Assembly (NCBI RefSeq): GCF_008386585.1 | Contig: NZ_VUOB01000002.1 | Location: 62,001 to 126,000 of the forward strand | Source: Solihabitans fulvus | Lineage (GTDB): Bacteria > Actinomycetota > Actinomycetes > Mycobacteriales > Pseudonocardiaceae | DNA length: 64,000 nt | Direction of reading: 5' to 3' | Shown: positions 25,963-36,581 of the stretch, in pieces | Position numbering within the stretch: position 1 is the stretch's first letter | Layout of the letters: the number at the start of each line of letters is the position of its first letter | Notes under the pieces: generated by a model | What the model was told of the DNA's origin: nothing | Databases searched by the model: none | The model's input: the letters and a program-made list of their open reading frames with translations, nothing else | Made by a program: the position numbers and the translations under genes

Positions 25963-26742
25963 CTACGTTCTCGGCCGCACCACCAGCGCCTGTGCGGTCC
26001 GGCCGACCGGGCCAGCCTCGTCGTGCAGCGCGCTGGTGGCCAGCCCGACCCCGCCGGGACCGATCGTGGTCTCCGCGTCGAGCGCGAACCAGTCGCCGGT
26101 CGGCCGCCGGTGCAGGTGGACCGAGAGGTCCGTGTTGATGAAGATCCACTGCCTGATGTCCAGCAGGCTGGACACGCCGCTCGCCGAGTCGGCGACGGTG
26201 AACAGTCGTTGCAGCGCCGTGGTTTTCTCCCCGTCGACGAGGTCGACGAGCGGCCGCACCCACACGGTCGCGCCGCCCTGGTCGAACAGCCCGCCGCGCA
26301 GCGTCCGCCACTCCATCGCGTCGAGGTAGCCGCGCCCCCAGCCGTCCGGGATGCCCATCGGCCCCGCGGCCTCCGGCGGCTCCAGCCTGCCGGGCCCGCC
26401 CGCCGCGATCGCCGCCGTGTCCGCGCCGGAGATCCGCCAGGCGTGCGCCTTCACCACCGGGCGACTGCCCGCCGTCAGCTCGGCGGACAGCAGCTCGACC
26501 GTGCGGCCCGGCCGCTCGACCCTGGCCCGCACCTCCAGCTCGGCGACCGGCACCGGCCCGAGGATCTCGAACACGACCCTGGACAGCACGGCGTCCTGCC
26601 GGGGCGCGCACCGCTCCAGCTCCCGCACGATCAGCGCGGACGGCGGCCCGAAGTGCTGGCTGTCCGAGGACCACGGCCCCGCGGTCAGCTCGGTCGACAG
26701 GTACCTGCCGCCCCCGCGCGGCTCGTAGAACGCCCCACCCAC
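25963..26742 (-). CDS. Thioesterase-family (double hot-dog) protein
   Basis: 259 residues. Opens with AFYEPRGGGRYLSTELTAGPW and has SSDSQHFGPPSALIVRELE, followed by a second half (WVRPLVDLVDGEKTT..LFTVADSASGVSS), the pattern of TesB-like double hot-dog acyl-CoA thioesterases with the active-site Asp in the VADSASG region. Likely hydrolyses an acyl-CoA; chain length unknown. Stands alone on the minus strand. Confidence 0.8.
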   Translation of the reverse strand: MGGAFYEPRGGGRYLSTELTAGPWSSDSQHFGPPSALIVRELERCAPRQDAVLSRVVFEILGPVPVAELEVRARVERPGRTVELLSAELTAGSRPVVKAHAWRISGADTAAIAAGGPGRLEPPEAAGPMGIPDGWGRGYLDAMEWRTLRGGLFDQGGATVWVRPLVDLVDGEKTTALQRLFTVADSASGVSSLLDIRQWIFINTDLSVHLHRRPTGDWFALDAETTIGPGGVGLATSALHDEAGPVGRTAQALVVRPRT

Positions 26743-26831
26743 GACAGACCTCCGATGCGATCAGTGACCAAGGCGGGCCCTACCCGCGGGTAATCCCTTG
26801 GTCCGCGCGATTTCTCCGCCGGCCGGCGCGC

Positions 26832-27755
26832 CTAGTCCGCACGGTCCAGCGCGGTCTCCACGCCGGGATCGGGCTCGGGCCACCCAGGGTAGGGCGGGGG
26901 CGTGCCGCCGAACGCCGGGCACAGCGCCTTGTGGTCGCAGTAGTCGCACAGCCTGCTCGGGTTGGGCCGGAAGTCGCCCGTCCTGCCGGCGCGCAGGATG
27001 GCCTGCCAGATCGCCTCGAGCGTCCGCTCGAAACGCTCCAGCTCCGCCTCGTCCGGTGTGTAGGCCAGGGCCTGCCGGTCGGCCAGGTACATCAGCCGCA
27101 GCTGGCGCGGCACGACGTTGCGCAGCCGCCACAGCACCAACGCGTAGAACTTCATCTGGAACAGCGCCTTGGCCTCGCCGATCTCCCTCGGCGCTGCCCC
27201 GGTCTTGTAGTCGACCACCCGGATCTCGCCGGTCGGCGCGACGTCGACCCGGTCGATGTAGCCGCGCAGCAGCACCCCGGAGCTCAGCTCCGTCTCGACC
27301 AGCAGCTCGCACGCCTCGGGCTCCAGCCTGCGCGGGTCCTCGAGGCCGAAGTAGCCGTCCAGCAGCGTGGTCGCCGAGTCGAGCCACTCGGCGAGCGCCG
27401 GGTCGTCCGGGCCGTCGAACAGGTCGATCAGCTCGGTGCGCTCGGCGAGCAGCCGCCGCCACGCCGGCTCGATCAGTTCCTTGGCCCGCTCCGGCACCCG
27501 CTCGCCGGCCGGCAGCCCGAACAGCTCCTCCAGCACCGCGTGCACCATCGTGCCCCGCACCTGCGCCTTGGTCGGCGCCTCCGGCAGCCGGTCGACCGCG
27601 CGGAAGCGGTACAGCAGCGGACACTGCTTGAAGTCGCCTGCGCGCGAGGGCGACAGCGCTGGCCGACGCACCGGTCTCGCCGCAGCAGGCGACGCCGGCG
27701 ACTCCGCCGCCGCGGACGGTGCTGGAACGGTGACCACCTTGGCTTGGTCCGACAT
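26832..27755 (-). CDS. RecB-family PD-(D/E)XK nuclease (Cas4-like)
   Basis: 307 residues from the ATG at 27755, chosen because a TATCGT -10 element lies 7 nt upstream. Domain: LSPSRAGDFKQCPLLYRFRA with the first Cys, HAVLEELF, core D in GYIDRVDVAPTG and VVDYKTG (D-X-K site), and a C-terminal CDYCDHKALCPAF cluster that with the first Cys can hold a 4Fe-4S cluster, as in AddB/Cas4 nucleases. Mycobacterial homologue (Rv2119 type) lies next to trmI, as here. Probable DNA repair exonuclease. Confidence 0.88.
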   Translation of the reverse strand: MSDQAKVVTVPAPSAAAESPASPAAARPVRRPALSPSRAGDFKQCPLLYRFRAVDRLPEAPTKAQVRGTMVHAVLEELFGLPAGERVPERAKELIEPAWRRLLAERTELIDLFDGPDDPALAEWLDSATTLLDGYFGLEDPRRLEPEACELLVETELSSGVLLRGYIDRVDVAPTGEIRVVDYKTGAAPREIGEAKALFQMKFYALVLWRLRNVVPRQLRLMYLADRQALAYTPDEAELERFERTLEAIWQAILRAGRTGDFRPNPSRLCDYCDHKALCPAFGGTPPPYPGWPEPDPGVETALDRAD

Positions 27756-27762
27756 GCCCCGC

Positions 27763-27768
27763 ACGATA
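27763..27768 (-). promoter_or_regulatory. -10 element TATCGT of the RecB-like gene (leaderless-type)
   Basis: On the minus strand TATCGT ends 7 nt before the ATG at 27755, with no Shine-Dalgarno sequence. It favours 27755 over the in-frame codon at 27764. Confidence 0.45.
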
Positions 27769-27829
27769 GGGCAGGCCCCCGACAGCCTGATCGTCGCGCC
27801 GTGTCACGGCGGTTCCACACCGTGCGTCC

Positions 27830-27835
27830 TAGGCT
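27830..27835 (+). promoter_or_regulatory. -10 element TAGGCT of the site-2 protease gene (leaderless-type)
   Basis: TAGGCT ends 6 nt before the ATG at 27842. Confidence 0.5.
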
Positions 27836-27841
27836 GCACGG

Positions 27842-28981
27842 ATGGTCACCACCAGGGGTCGATGGCAGCGGGCCGGCGGCGACGGCGGTCTCCTGCTCGG
27901 CCGGGTGGCCGGCATACCCGTGCTGCTCGCGCCGTCCTGGTGGCTCGGCTCCGCCGTGGTCACCGTGCTGTACGCCCCGCTGGTCGGCCGCCTGGTGCCC
28001 GAGCTTGGCCCGGTCGCCTCGGCGCTGGTGGCCGCCACCTTCGCGGTGCTGCTCGGCGCGTCCGTGTTCGCCCACGAGCTCGGCCACTGCCTGGTCGCGC
28101 TCCGGCTCGGCCTGCCGGTGCGCAGGCTGCGGCTGTTCCTGCTCGGCGGCATCTCCGAGGTGGCGCGGACGCCGACCACACCCCGGCACGAGGGCCTGGT
28201 CGCGGTGGCTGGCCCTGCCGTGTCGGTGGTGCTCGCCGCCGTGTTCGGCCTCGGCGCGTTCGCCATGCAGTCCGGCACGCCGCTGTGGCTGCTGGTGGTG
28301 CAGACCGCCGTGGCCAACGCCGCCGTCGCGCTGTTCAACCTGCTGCCCGGCCTGCCGCTGGACGGCGGCCGGATCCTGCGCGCGGGCGTCTGGGCGCTGA
28401 CCGGCCGCAGGGCGACCGGCACCAGGGCGGCGGTCTACGGCGGCGGCGCGGTCGCCGCGCTGCTCCTGGTGTGGGCGCTGATCGGCATCGTGCAGGACAG
28501 CCAGGATCGCTGGCTACGGCTGGGTGTCTGCGTGTTGACGGCGTGGTTCGTCGCCGCGGGCGCGCGCGGCGAACTGGCCGCCGAACAGCGGCGTGGTTGG
28601 CCGGAGGGCGTGTCGCTGGCCGAGCTGGTCCGGCCGGTGCTGCAACTGCCGGCGGAGAGCCCCGTCGCGGACGCGCTCGCCGCCTCGGCTGGCCGGGGCG
28701 TGCTGCTGGTCCGCGCGGACGGCGTCGCCGCTGGCCTGCTCGACCAGGACGCCGCCGCGCGACTCGCCAAGGTCGCGCCGCAGTCGCCAGCCGAACACGC
28801 CGCCGAGTCGATCCGCCCCGACACCGTGCTGCTGGACAGCGAGCCGGGGGAGGAGATCGCCGAGCGGGTCATGGCCACCGCCGCGTGGCAGTTCCTCGTC
28901 GTCGACGAGGAGGGCAGGCCCTCGGGTGTGCTGCACCGCGACGACCTGCGCAGCGCGCTGCGCGGCCGGCGGCGTTCCTGA
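27842..28981 (+). CDS. Site-2 protease family zinc metalloprotease with CBS-like C-terminus
   Basis: 379 residues. Membrane-embedded M50 protease: zinc-binding HELGH in VFAHELGHCLVALRL and the second site NLLPGLPLDGGRILRA, with about six helices. The last ~140 residues are soluble with two CBS-like motifs (AELVRPVLQLPAESPVADAL; AWQFLVVDEEGRPSGVLHRD), as in the Rv2625c-type proteases. Such proteases cut membrane-bound regulators. Neighbours recB and trmI match the mycobacterial order, although the protease itself is elsewhere there. Confidence 0.9.
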   Translation: MVTTRGRWQRAGGDGGLLLGRVAGIPVLLAPSWWLGSAVVTVLYAPLVGRLVPELGPVASALVAATFAVLLGASVFAHELGHCLVALRLGLPVRRLRLFLLGGISEVARTPTTPRHEGLVAVAGPAVSVVLAAVFGLGAFAMQSGTPLWLLVVQTAVANAAVALFNLLPGLPLDGGRILRAGVWALTGRRATGTRAAVYGGGAVAALLLVWALIGIVQDSQDRWLRLGVCVLTAWFVAAGARGELAAEQRRGWPEGVSLAELVRPVLQLPAESPVADALAASAGRGVLLVRADGVAAGLLDQDAAARLAKVAPQSPAEHAAESIRPDTVLLDSEPGEEIAERVMATAAWQFLVVDEEGRPSGVLHRDDLRSALRGRRRS

Positions 28982-29926
<945 letters not shown>

Positions 29927-29935
29927 GCACGAGCA

Positions 29936-29972
29936 AGGGCCCCGGCGGGATTTCACGTCCCGCCGGGGCCCT
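29936..29972. terminator. Bidirectional terminator between trmI and the first paralogue
   Basis: Fifteen-bp perfect stem (AGGGCCCCGGCGGGA at 29936-29950 and its complement at 29958-29972) with loop TTTCACG. Lies between convergent trmI and the gene ending at 29992, so it can serve both. Confidence 0.75.
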
Positions 29973-29991
29973 CGCTGTCGGTCGTCCTAGC

Positions 29992-30918
29992 TTAGTGCGT
30001 CGGGTTCGTCGGCAACCCGCTCGAGGAGGGCTTCGGGACGCTGCTGGTCAGCGCGTCCTTGTTGATGCCGCACACCTTCCAGCTGCCACCCTCCTTCGCC
30101 AGCTTGTAGGCGATGGGCTCCGGCTTGGTGATGTCCTTGCCGCCGGTGACCTCGAGCGTGAAGGTGCCCTTGTCGCCGTCGAGCTTGATGTCCTTGCCGT
30201 CGGCCGCCGCGCCCGGGTCCGGCTTGGTGGTCGCCGCGGTCGGGTGGGCCTTGATGTAGTCCCTGGCCCGCGTCATCTCCGAGTCGCACATGACGCCGTC
30301 GTACGCGGCGGGGTCGAGCTTGCCGGCCTTGGCCTGGTTGACCGCGATGCCGATGTACTTGTCCACCACGGCCTTCGCGTCGCCGACGCCGCCGTCACCC
30401 GTGCCGGTGCCGGAACCCGAGCCGCTGCCCGAACCCGAGCTGCTGTCGCCCTTGTTCAGCAGGAAGTACAGGCCGGTGCCGCCACCGCCGAGCACGACCA
30501 CCACGGCGATGATCACGCCGATGATCACGCCGGTCTTCTTCTTGGGCGGCTCGCCGCCGCCGGGGTACGCGCCGAACTGCTGCTGGCCGAAGCCCTGCTG
30601 CTGGCCGTACGGGTCCGGCTGGCCGAAGCCCTGCTGGGGCTGGCCGTAGGGGTCGGGCTGGCCGTAGCCGCCCGGCTGCTGCGGCTGCGGCTGCTGGCCG
30701 TACGGGTCGGGCTGGCCGAAGCCACCGGTCTGCGGCTGACCGTAACCGCCGCCCTGCTGCGGTGGCTGGCCGTAGGGACCCGGCTGCTGCGGCTGCGGGC
30801 CGGTCTGCGGGAATCCGCCCTGGGGCTGGCCGTAGCCACCCGGCTGCTGGCCAAAGCCGCCCTGCTGACCGTACGGGCCCTGCCCGCCAGGGCCGGGCTG
30901 CTGGGGTGGGTAGGTCAC
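29992..30918 (-). CDS. Membrane protein with Tyr/Gly/Gln/Pro-rich tail, paralogue 1
   Basis: 308 residues from the GTG at 30918. Three parts: a low-complexity N-terminal tail of ~125 residues made of YGQP/QQPGG-type units, one membrane helix ([20 protein letters not shown], followed by LYFLLN), and an outer domain of ~130 residues. The outer domain has two Cys, in GVMCDSEMT and GSWKVCGIN, suitable for a disulphide. The pattern resembles NTF2-like extracellular domains of actinobacteria (DUF4878/4333 type), but the family call is inference. First in a tandem of three similar genes. Confidence 0.65.
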   Translation of the reverse strand: MTYPPQQPGPGGQGPYGQQGGFGQQPGGYGQPQGGFPQTGPQPQQPGPYGQPPQQGGGYGQPQTGGFGQPDPYGQQPQPQQPGGYGQPDPYGQPQQGFGQPDPYGQQQGFGQQQFGAYPGGGEPPKKKTGVIIGVIIAVVVVLGGGGTGLYFLLNKGDSSSGSGSGSGSGTGTGDGGVGDAKAVVDKYIGIAVNQAKAGKLDPAAYDGVMCDSEMTRARDYIKAHPTAATTKPDPGAAADGKDIKLDGDKGTFTLEVTGGKDITKPEPIAYKLAKEGGSWKVCGINKDALTSSVPKPSSSGLPTNPTH

Positions 30919-31120
30919 GGTGAATACCCCCGAGAGGTTGTGCGTCGAGTTCTGGTCCGGGGCCTGCGCCCCAGGTGTACAGCGAGTGAGCCTAAGGAAT
31001 GCTGTCAACCGTCCGTTCGGCGGATCACCGAACTGTGCATTCGTTGGCTGCCCCCTGCGGATCGGACGCACCCCGGCTCGGATCGGTTCCCTGCGGATGG
31101 GGACCGGATGATTGCCCTGG

Positions 31121-31927
31121 TCAGTTGGTCGGTGTGCTCGGCGACGACGACGTGGCAGGCCCGAACAGCCCGCAGGCGCGCCAGCCCCCGCCCTCCTGCA
31201 CGAGCTGGGCCGGCAACCCGGTGTCGAGCTTCTTGCCGGCCTGGTCCGTGCCGACCAGCTTGAGCGTGAACGAGCCGCTGGTGCCGTTGGTCTTGAGGTC
31301 CTGGGCGGACACGGAGACGCCGGGCTGTGGCTTGTCGGCGAGGGTGAAGCCCTGGGCCTTGGCCGCGCTCAGGTCGGCCTGGCAGGCCAGGCCCTCGAAC
31401 CTGGCCGCGTCGGTCTTGCCGCTGTGCAACTCGTCCTGCACGATGCTGGCGAACTTGTCCGCGACGCTCTTGGGGTCGGCGGCACTGTCCTTGTTGAGCA
31501 GGAAGTACAGCCCGACGCCGCCGCCCGCCAGCAGGACCACCACGCCCACGATCAGGCCGATGAGCAGCCTGGTGCGTTTCGGCTTCGGTGGCCCGCCGCC
31601 GGGGAACCCGGGGTAGCCGCCGGGTTGCTGGCCGTAGCCCTGCTGCCACTGCGGGTCCTGCTGGCCGTAGCCCTGTTGTCCGTAGCCCTGCGGCTGCTGT
31701 CCGTACGCCGGCGGTTGGCCGTAGCCCGGCTGCTGCCCGTAACCGGGTTGCTGGCCGTAGCCCTGCGGTGGGCCGGAGTCCTGTGGCGGCCCGTACGGAT
31801 AGGGCTGCTGGCCGGCGGGCGGAAAGCCGCCGCTGGGAGGTCCGTAGCCACCCTGGGGTGTGCCGTACGGGTCCCCGCCCTGCGGCTCGCTGCCGTAGGG
31901 ACCTGGCTGTTGCGGCGGGTACGTCAC
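31121..31927 (-). CDS. Membrane protein with Tyr/Gly/Gln/Pro-rich tail, paralogue 2
   Basis: 268 residues from the GTG at 31927 (AAGGGG upstream). Same plan as its neighbours: tail of ~110 residues with repeated YGQQPG units, helix [20 protein letters not shown] then YFLLNKD, and an outer domain with Cys in [16 protein letters not shown] and GGWRACGLF. The start [10 protein letters not shown] is shared with paralogue 1. About 200 bp separates it from that gene; the gap shows nothing else clear. Confidence 0.65.
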   Translation of the reverse strand: MTYPPQQPGPYGSEPQGGDPYGTPQGGYGPPSGGFPPAGQQPYPYGPPQDSGPPQGYGQQPGYGQQPGYGQPPAYGQQPQGYGQQGYGQQDPQWQQGYGQQPGGYPGFPGGGPPKPKRTRLLIGLIVGVVVLLAGGGVGLYFLLNKDSAADPKSVADKFASIVQDELHSGKTDAARFEGLACQADLSAAKAQGFTLADKPQPGVSVSAQDLKTNGTSGSFTLKLVGTDQAGKKLDTGLPAQLVQEGGGWRACGLFGPATSSSPSTPTN

Positions 31928-32001
31928 GACGGAACCCCTTGCTGGCACGGTGTTGTCGACGGTGCTGACCCGCAGCTTAGTGCGCTGACGGCATGCCGTC
32001 C

Positions 32002-32628
32002 CTACCTGCTGGTCGGTGTGGCGGAGTGGGTCGCCGAGTGCGTGCCGGCCTGCGAGGCGGTGGCGCGCGAGGTGGACGGCGCCGAGGAGCGGAACACCCC
32101 GCAGACCTTCCAGCCGCTGCCGTCCTTGACCAGGTCGACCCTGCGGTCCCTGGTGTCGGTCCTGCCGTTGGGCGAGGTCCGCGACCTGACCAGGATCGCG
32201 ACGCCCCGGTCGCCGCTGTCGCGGACCTCCTTGACCGTCACCTTCTCCGGCGACCTCGGCTTGCCAGAGGACATCGGCGTCGGCGCGGCCACGCGGGTCG
32301 CGCTGCGCGCCTGGTCCCGCTTGGCCAGCTCGCGCATCGTGGCCAGGTCCGCCGCACACACGACGCCGACGAAGGCCTCGGGGGCGTAGGCCGCGCCGCT
32401 CGCCGCGGTTCGGGTGTACGCCTCGGCGTACCGCTCGGCGGCCTGCCTCGGTTGCGGCGATCCGTCGGCCGGCGCGTCGGCGCCGTTGCCAAGCAGGAAG
32501 TACAGGCTCGTGCCGACGCCGCCGAGCAGCACCAGACCGCCGACGGTGACCCCGGCGATCACTCCGGCGCGCCTTCTGCGCGGTGCGTCACCGGACGGTT
32601 GCGGCCCGTGCTGGAGCGGCTGGGTCAC
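32002..32628 (-). CDS. Short-tailed membrane protein, paralogue 3
   Basis: 208 residues from the GTG at 32628 (AGAGGAA upstream). Here the low-complexity tail is reduced to ~20 residues ([19 protein letters not shown]); the helix [27 protein letters not shown] motif and outer domain are kept, with the paired Cys in [16 protein letters not shown] and [10 protein letters not shown]. Ends with a Ser/Thr/Ala-rich stretch. The three paralogues sit beside arc, on the opposite strand, separated from it by 400 bp. Confidence 0.65.
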   Translation of the reverse strand: MTQPLQHGPQPSGDAPRRRRAGVIAGVTVGGLVLLGGVGTSLYFLLGNGADAPADGSPQPRQAAERYAEAYTRTAASGAAYAPEAFVGVVCAADLATMRELAKRDQARSATRVAAPTPMSSGKPRSPEKVTVKEVRDSGDRGVAILVRSRTSPNGRTDTRDRRVDLVKDGSGWKVCGVFRSSAPSTSRATASQAGTHSATHSATPTSR

Positions 32629-33029
32629 GATGGTTCCTCTGCTTGCTGGGGTGCCCCGATTCTCCTCCCGGCGTCGATGGCGCCGCCAGGTTGCCCCGGT
32701 CGTCGGCGCGTCGGAAGTGCCTTGCGTGCGGCGAATCGCGTCCACCAGGTGAGATGCGCGGGTGCGGCCGGCGGCTCGCGCGGAGAAGAAGATCACGTTC
32801 AGGTGACAGTTGTGGGCGGCCCTGGCAACACTGCGGGCGTACGTAGGTGGACCAGTGCTGGACGCACGGTAGCGGGCGGGTGACCAAGTCGGACCCGGGA
32901 TGGAGTAGTCCATCCCGCCGAGCGGGGGGAATCTGGCCCTGTAGCGGGGCTGGCGCGCCCCGAGATCACATCTTTTGTCGGTGATCGCCGGTACCGTGGA
33001 AGGCACGAACACGGGAGGAGGGTGCCGAC
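32629..33029. promoter_or_regulatory. Divergent intergenic region between paralogue 3 and arc
   Basis: 401 bp without a supportable gene. Contains a 9-bp hairpin at 32896-32917 (CGGGATGGA-GTAG-TCCATCCCG) and the GGAGGAGG ribosome-binding site of arc at 33013-33020. It should hold the promoters of both divergent genes; I cannot place -35/-10 boxes with confidence. Confidence 0.5.
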
Positions 33030-34826
33030 ATGCAGCACGACCGTCCCGGCAGCCAGCCCGAGCAGGGCGGCGAGCGGAACAATGACAAGAACTCTGCTGA
33101 GCTGACAGCGCAGATTCGGTTCTTGGAGGACGAGATCGCGTTGCTGCGCCGCAAACTGACGGAGTCACCCCGACACGTCCGTTTGCTGGAGCAGCGGTTG
33201 GCTGAGGCGTCCGAGCGCGTCAGTCAACTCACCGAGCGCAACACGAAGCTCATCGACACCCTCAGAGAAGCACGCAGCCAACTGCTCGCGCTGCGTGAGG
33301 AAGTGGACCGTTTGGCGCAGCCGCCGAGCGGGTACGGCGTGTTCCTGGCGCGGCACGAGGACGGCACGGTGGACGTGTTCACCGCCGGCCGGCGGATGCG
33401 TGTCGCGGTCTCTCCCGCGGTCGAACTGGACGCCATCGGCCTCGGCCAGTCGCTGCGCCTGAACGAGGCGCTGACGGTGGTCGAGGGCGGCGGGTACGAA
33501 CGGATCGGCGAGGTGTCCACGCTTCGGGAGCTGCTGAACCCGGAGCCGGACAGCACGCTGCGGCGCGCGCTGGTCGTCGGTCACGCCGACGAGGAGCGCG
33601 TGGTGCTGCTCGCCGAGCCGCTGGCCGACGCCCCGCTGAAGCCGGGCGACTCACTGCTGGTCGACGCCAAGGCCGGGTACGCCTACGAGCGGGTGCCCAA
33701 GGCCGAGGTCGAGGACCTGGTGCTGGAGGAGGTGCCCGACGTCGACTACACCGACATCGGCGGGCTCTTCCGGCAGATTGAACAGATCAGGGACGCGGTT
33801 GAGCTGCCGTTCCTGCACGCCGACCTGTTCAGCGAGTACAAGCTGCGGCCGCCAAAGGGTGTGCTGCTCTACGGCCCGCCCGGCTGCGGCAAGACGCTCA
33901 TCGCGAAGGCGGTGGCGAACTCGCTGGCCAAGCAGGTCGCGCTGGCGCGGGGCGACGAGGACGGCCAGGCCAAGTCGTACTTCCTCAACATCAAGGGCCC
34001 CGAGCTGCTCAACAAGTTCGTCGGCGAGACCGAGCGGCACATCCGGCTCATCTTCCAGCGCGCCAGGGAGAAGGCGTCGGAAGGCACTCCCGTGATCGTT
34101 TTCTTCGACGAGATGGACTCGATCTTCCGCACCAGGGGCAGTGGCGTGTCCTCGGACGTCGAGACGACGATCGTTCCCCAGCTGCTCAGCGAGATCGACG
34201 GCGTCGAGGGGCTGGAGAACGTCATCGTGATCGGCGCCTCCAACCGCGAGGACATGATCGACCCGGCGATCCTGCGGCCGGGCCGGCTGGACGTCAAGAT
34301 CAAGATCGAACGGCCGGACGCGGAGGCGGCGAAGGACATCTTCTCCAAGTACCTCACGTCCGACCTGCCGATCCACGCCGACGACCTGGCCGAGTTCGGC
34401 GGGGACCCGCAGGCGTGCATCGAGGCGATGATCCAGCACACCGTCGAGCGGATGTACGACGAGTCCGAGGAGAACCGCTTCCTGGAGGTCACCTACGCCA
34501 ACGGTGACAAGGAGGTCCTGTACTTCAGGGACTTCAACTCCGGCGCGATGATCCAGAACATCGTGGACCGGTCCAAGAAGGCCGCGATCAAGGCCGTCCT
34601 CGACACGCGCCAGCCGGGGCTGCGGGTGCAGCACCTGCTCGACGCGATCGTCGACGAGTTCGCGGAGAACGAGGACCTGCCCAACACCACCAACCCGGAC
34701 GACTGGGCCAGGATCTCTGGCAAGAAGGGGGAGCGGATCGTCTACATCCGCACCCTGGTCACCGGCAAGAACCAGGACTCCGGCCGCGCCATCGACACGG
34801 CGTCGAACACCGGCCAGTACCTGTAG
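33030..34826 (+). CDS. arc: Proteasome-associated AAA+ unfoldase Arc/Mpa
   Basis: 598 residues. N-terminal coiled coil (about 20-75) that captures Pup, OB domains (about 80-240), then the AAA+ module with Walker [15 protein letters not shown] (Lys near 287) and Walker [13 protein letters not shown]. Ends GQYL, the C-terminal penultimate-Tyr tail that docks into the 20S alpha ring. Hexameric ring that unfolds pupylated substrates into PrcBA. Strong ribosome-binding site; followed by a terminator. Confidence 0.98.
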   Translation: MQHDRPGSQPEQGGERNNDKNSAELTAQIRFLEDEIALLRRKLTESPRHVRLLEQRLAEASERVSQLTERNTKLIDTLREARSQLLALREEVDRLAQPPSGYGVFLARHEDGTVDVFTAGRRMRVAVSPAVELDAIGLGQSLRLNEALTVVEGGGYERIGEVSTLRELLNPEPDSTLRRALVVGHADEERVVLLAEPLADAPLKPGDSLLVDAKAGYAYERVPKAEVEDLVLEEVPDVDYTDIGGLFRQIEQIRDAVELPFLHADLFSEYKLRPPKGVLLYGPPGCGKTLIAKAVANSLAKQVALARGDEDGQAKSYFLNIKGPELLNKFVGETERHIRLIFQRAREKASEGTPVIVFFDEMDSIFRTRGSGVSSDVETTIVPQLLSEIDGVEGLENVIVIGASNREDMIDPAILRPGRLDVKIKIERPDAEAAKDIFSKYLTSDLPIHADDLAEFGGDPQACIEAMIQHTVERMYDESEENRFLEVTYANGDKEVLYFRDFNSGAMIQNIVDRSKKAAIKAVLDTRQPGLRVQHLLDAIVDEFAENEDLPNTTNPDDWARISGKKGERIVYIRTLVTGKNQDSGRAIDTASNTGQYL

Positions 34827-34867
34827 GCAGTGCCTGTGCGGCACAGGTAGGCAGCGACAGCGCGACC

Positions 34868-34906
34868 GGCGGGGCCGGCCATCCAACTCGGATGGCCGGC
34901 CCCGCC
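34868..34906 (+). terminator. Terminator of arc
   Basis: Perfect 17-bp stem (GGCGGGGCCGGCCATCC at 34868-34884 and complement at 34890-34906) with loop AACTC, 41 bp after the arc stop codon. Confidence 0.8.
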
Positions 34907-34930
34907 GCCGTTCGCCTACCGTGATCCACC

Positions 34931-35875
34931 GTGACCGCATCGCCTCCGCCGCAGGTTCGCCGGATCGGCCTCGGGCTCGCCGCGCTCGGCCGGCCCGCCT
35001 ACATCAACCTGGGCAGGGAAGGCGCGCTGCCGGCCGACCGGAGCGTCGAGTCGATGCGCGCCGCGAGCTGGCGGGTGCTCGACGACGCGCACGCGGCGGG
35101 CGTCCGCTGGGTGGACGCGGCCCGCTCCTACGGCCGCGCAGAGGAGTTCCTCGCCGGGTGGCTGGCCGACCGGGGCCACCGGGACGTGACGGTGTCCAGC
35201 AAGTGGGGCTACGCGTACGTGGCGGACTGGCGGACGGACGCCGACGTGCACGAGGTCAAGGAGCACTCGTCGGCCAGGTTCGGGCAGCAGTGGGCCGAGA
35301 CCCACGCGCTGCTCGGCGACCAGGTGTCGCTCTACCAGGTCCACTCGCTGACCAGCGACAGCCCGCTGTTCGGCGACCAGGCGCTGCTCGCCGACCTGGC
35401 CGCGCTGCGCGACTCCGGCGTGGCGCTCGGCTTCTCCACCTCGGGGCCCGCGCAGGCCGACGCGGTGCGGCGGGCGGCGGGCATCGAGGTCGACGGCCGC
35501 AGGCTGTTCGACGCGGTGCAGTCGACCTGGAACGTGCTGGAACCCTCCGTCGGGCCCGCGCTGGCCGAGGCGCACGACGCGGGACTGCGGGTGCTGGTCA
35601 AGGAGGCGCTCGCCAACGGCCGCCTCGCGGTGCGCCCGCCGCGCAGGGTGGTCGAGCTGGCGGACCGGCACGGTGTCGGCCCCGACGCCGTCGCCCTCGC
35701 CGCGGTGCTCGCCCAGCCGTGGGCGGACGTCGTGCTGTCCGGCGCGGCCGGCGGCGACCAGCTGCGGTCCAACCTCGCGGCCACCGGTGTCGGCCTGTCA
35801 CCCGGGGAACTCGACGACCTGGCCGAGCCGGCCGAGCCGTACTGGGCCACCCGCGCGGCGCTGGACTGGAACTGA
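34931..35875 (+). CDS. Aldo/keto reductase
   Basis: 314 residues, GTG start at 34931; TACCGT at 34917-34922 is a possible -10. TIM-barrel AKR features: GVRWVDAARSYGRAEEFLAGW with the catalytic Asp and Tyr, SSKWGY with the Lys, and SLYQVHSL with the His (YQVHS). NADPH-dependent carbonyl reduction; substrate unknown. Runs right after the arc terminator and is not part of the proteasome set. Confidence 0.88.
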   Translation: MTASPPPQVRRIGLGLAALGRPAYINLGREGALPADRSVESMRAASWRVLDDAHAAGVRWVDAARSYGRAEEFLAGWLADRGHRDVTVSSKWGYAYVADWRTDADVHEVKEHSSARFGQQWAETHALLGDQVSLYQVHSLTSDSPLFGDQALLADLAALRDSGVALGFSTSGPAQADAVRRAAGIEVDGRRLFDAVQSTWNVLEPSVGPALAEAHDAGLRVLVKEALANGRLAVRPPRRVVELADRHGVGPDAVALAAVLAQPWADVVLSGAAGGDQLRSNLAATGVGLSPGELDDLAEPAEPYWATRAALDWN

Positions 35876-35930
35876 GCGCCGACCGGGTAATCGGGTCGCG
35901 CCATGGGTTTCGTCCTGTTTGACTGGCACG

Positions 35931-36500
35931 ATGATCAAGGCAGACGTGTTTCGCGACCAGCCGACCCTGACCGGGGCGACGGTCCGGTTGGAGCCGATGA
36001 CCATGGCTCACTTCGACGGCCTTCGGGCGATGCTCGACGACCCCGAGGGCGCGCGGCTGACCGGCTCGCACGGGCACATCTCCGAGGAGCGGGCCCGCGA
36101 GTGGGTGGCCACGCGCCATGAGCACCACGACAGGGCCGACTGGACGGTGGTGCGGATCGAGGACGGCGTGGTGCTTGGCGAGGTCGTCCTCAACGAACTC
36201 GACACCGACAACGGCTCCGCGAACTTCCGGATCATGCTCGCCGGGCCGCAGGTGTACGGGCGCGGCTACGGCACCGAGGCCACCAGGATGGTCCTCGACC
36301 ACGGCCTGGACGTCGCCGGGCTGCACCGCATCTCGTTGGAGGTCTACGACTTCAACCCGCGCGCCCATCGGGTGTACGAGAAGTGCGGCTTCGTTCGCGA
36401 GGGCGTCCGGCGCGACGCCCTGCGCTGGGACGGCGAGTGGCACGACGCGATTGTGATGTCGGTGCTGTCCACCGACCCGCGCCCGGCGCCGGCCGGCTGA
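35931..36500 (+). CDS. GNAT acetyltransferase (RimJ/RimL-like)
   Basis: 189 residues from the ATG at 35931. Start TGATVRLEPMTMAHFDGLRAM and motif A MLAGPQVYGRGYGTEATRM, then HRISLEVYDFNPRAHRVYEK, CGFVREGVRRD are typical of RimJ/RimL-type N-acetyltransferases (Acetyltransf_3). May acetylate an N-terminus or small amine. The stop codon sits in the centre of a 26-bp palindrome (36488-36513). Confidence 0.85.
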   Translation: MIKADVFRDQPTLTGATVRLEPMTMAHFDGLRAMLDDPEGARLTGSHGHISEERAREWVATRHEHHDRADWTVVRIEDGVVLGEVVLNELDTDNGSANFRIMLAGPQVYGRGYGTEATRMVLDHGLDVAGLHRISLEVYDFNPRAHRVYEKCGFVREGVRRDALRWDGEWHDAIVMSVLSTDPRPAPAG

Positions 36501-36566
36501 TCAGTCGGCCGGCGATCGACGAGCCGAGGTAGTGCCGAGCTGGGGTGGTGACGAGCTGGGGTGGTG
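36488..36566. repeat. Palindrome plus 16-bp tandem duplication at a gene end
   Basis: 36488-36513 is a near-perfect 26-bp palindrome with the GNAT stop codon at its centre (one G.T pair), a likely terminator. Further on, GAGCTGGGGTGGTG occurs at 36537-36550 and 36553-36566 with 16-bp spacing, before the end of the convergent frameshifted gene. Confidence 0.7.
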
Positions 36567-36581
36567 CCGAGCGGCTCGTCG

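Noticed and set aside
30546..31927. Short repeated DNA units resembling a repeat array
   Set aside because: The repetition follows codons of the YGQQPG-type protein tails with variable unit length and no spacers, so it is not a CRISPR array.
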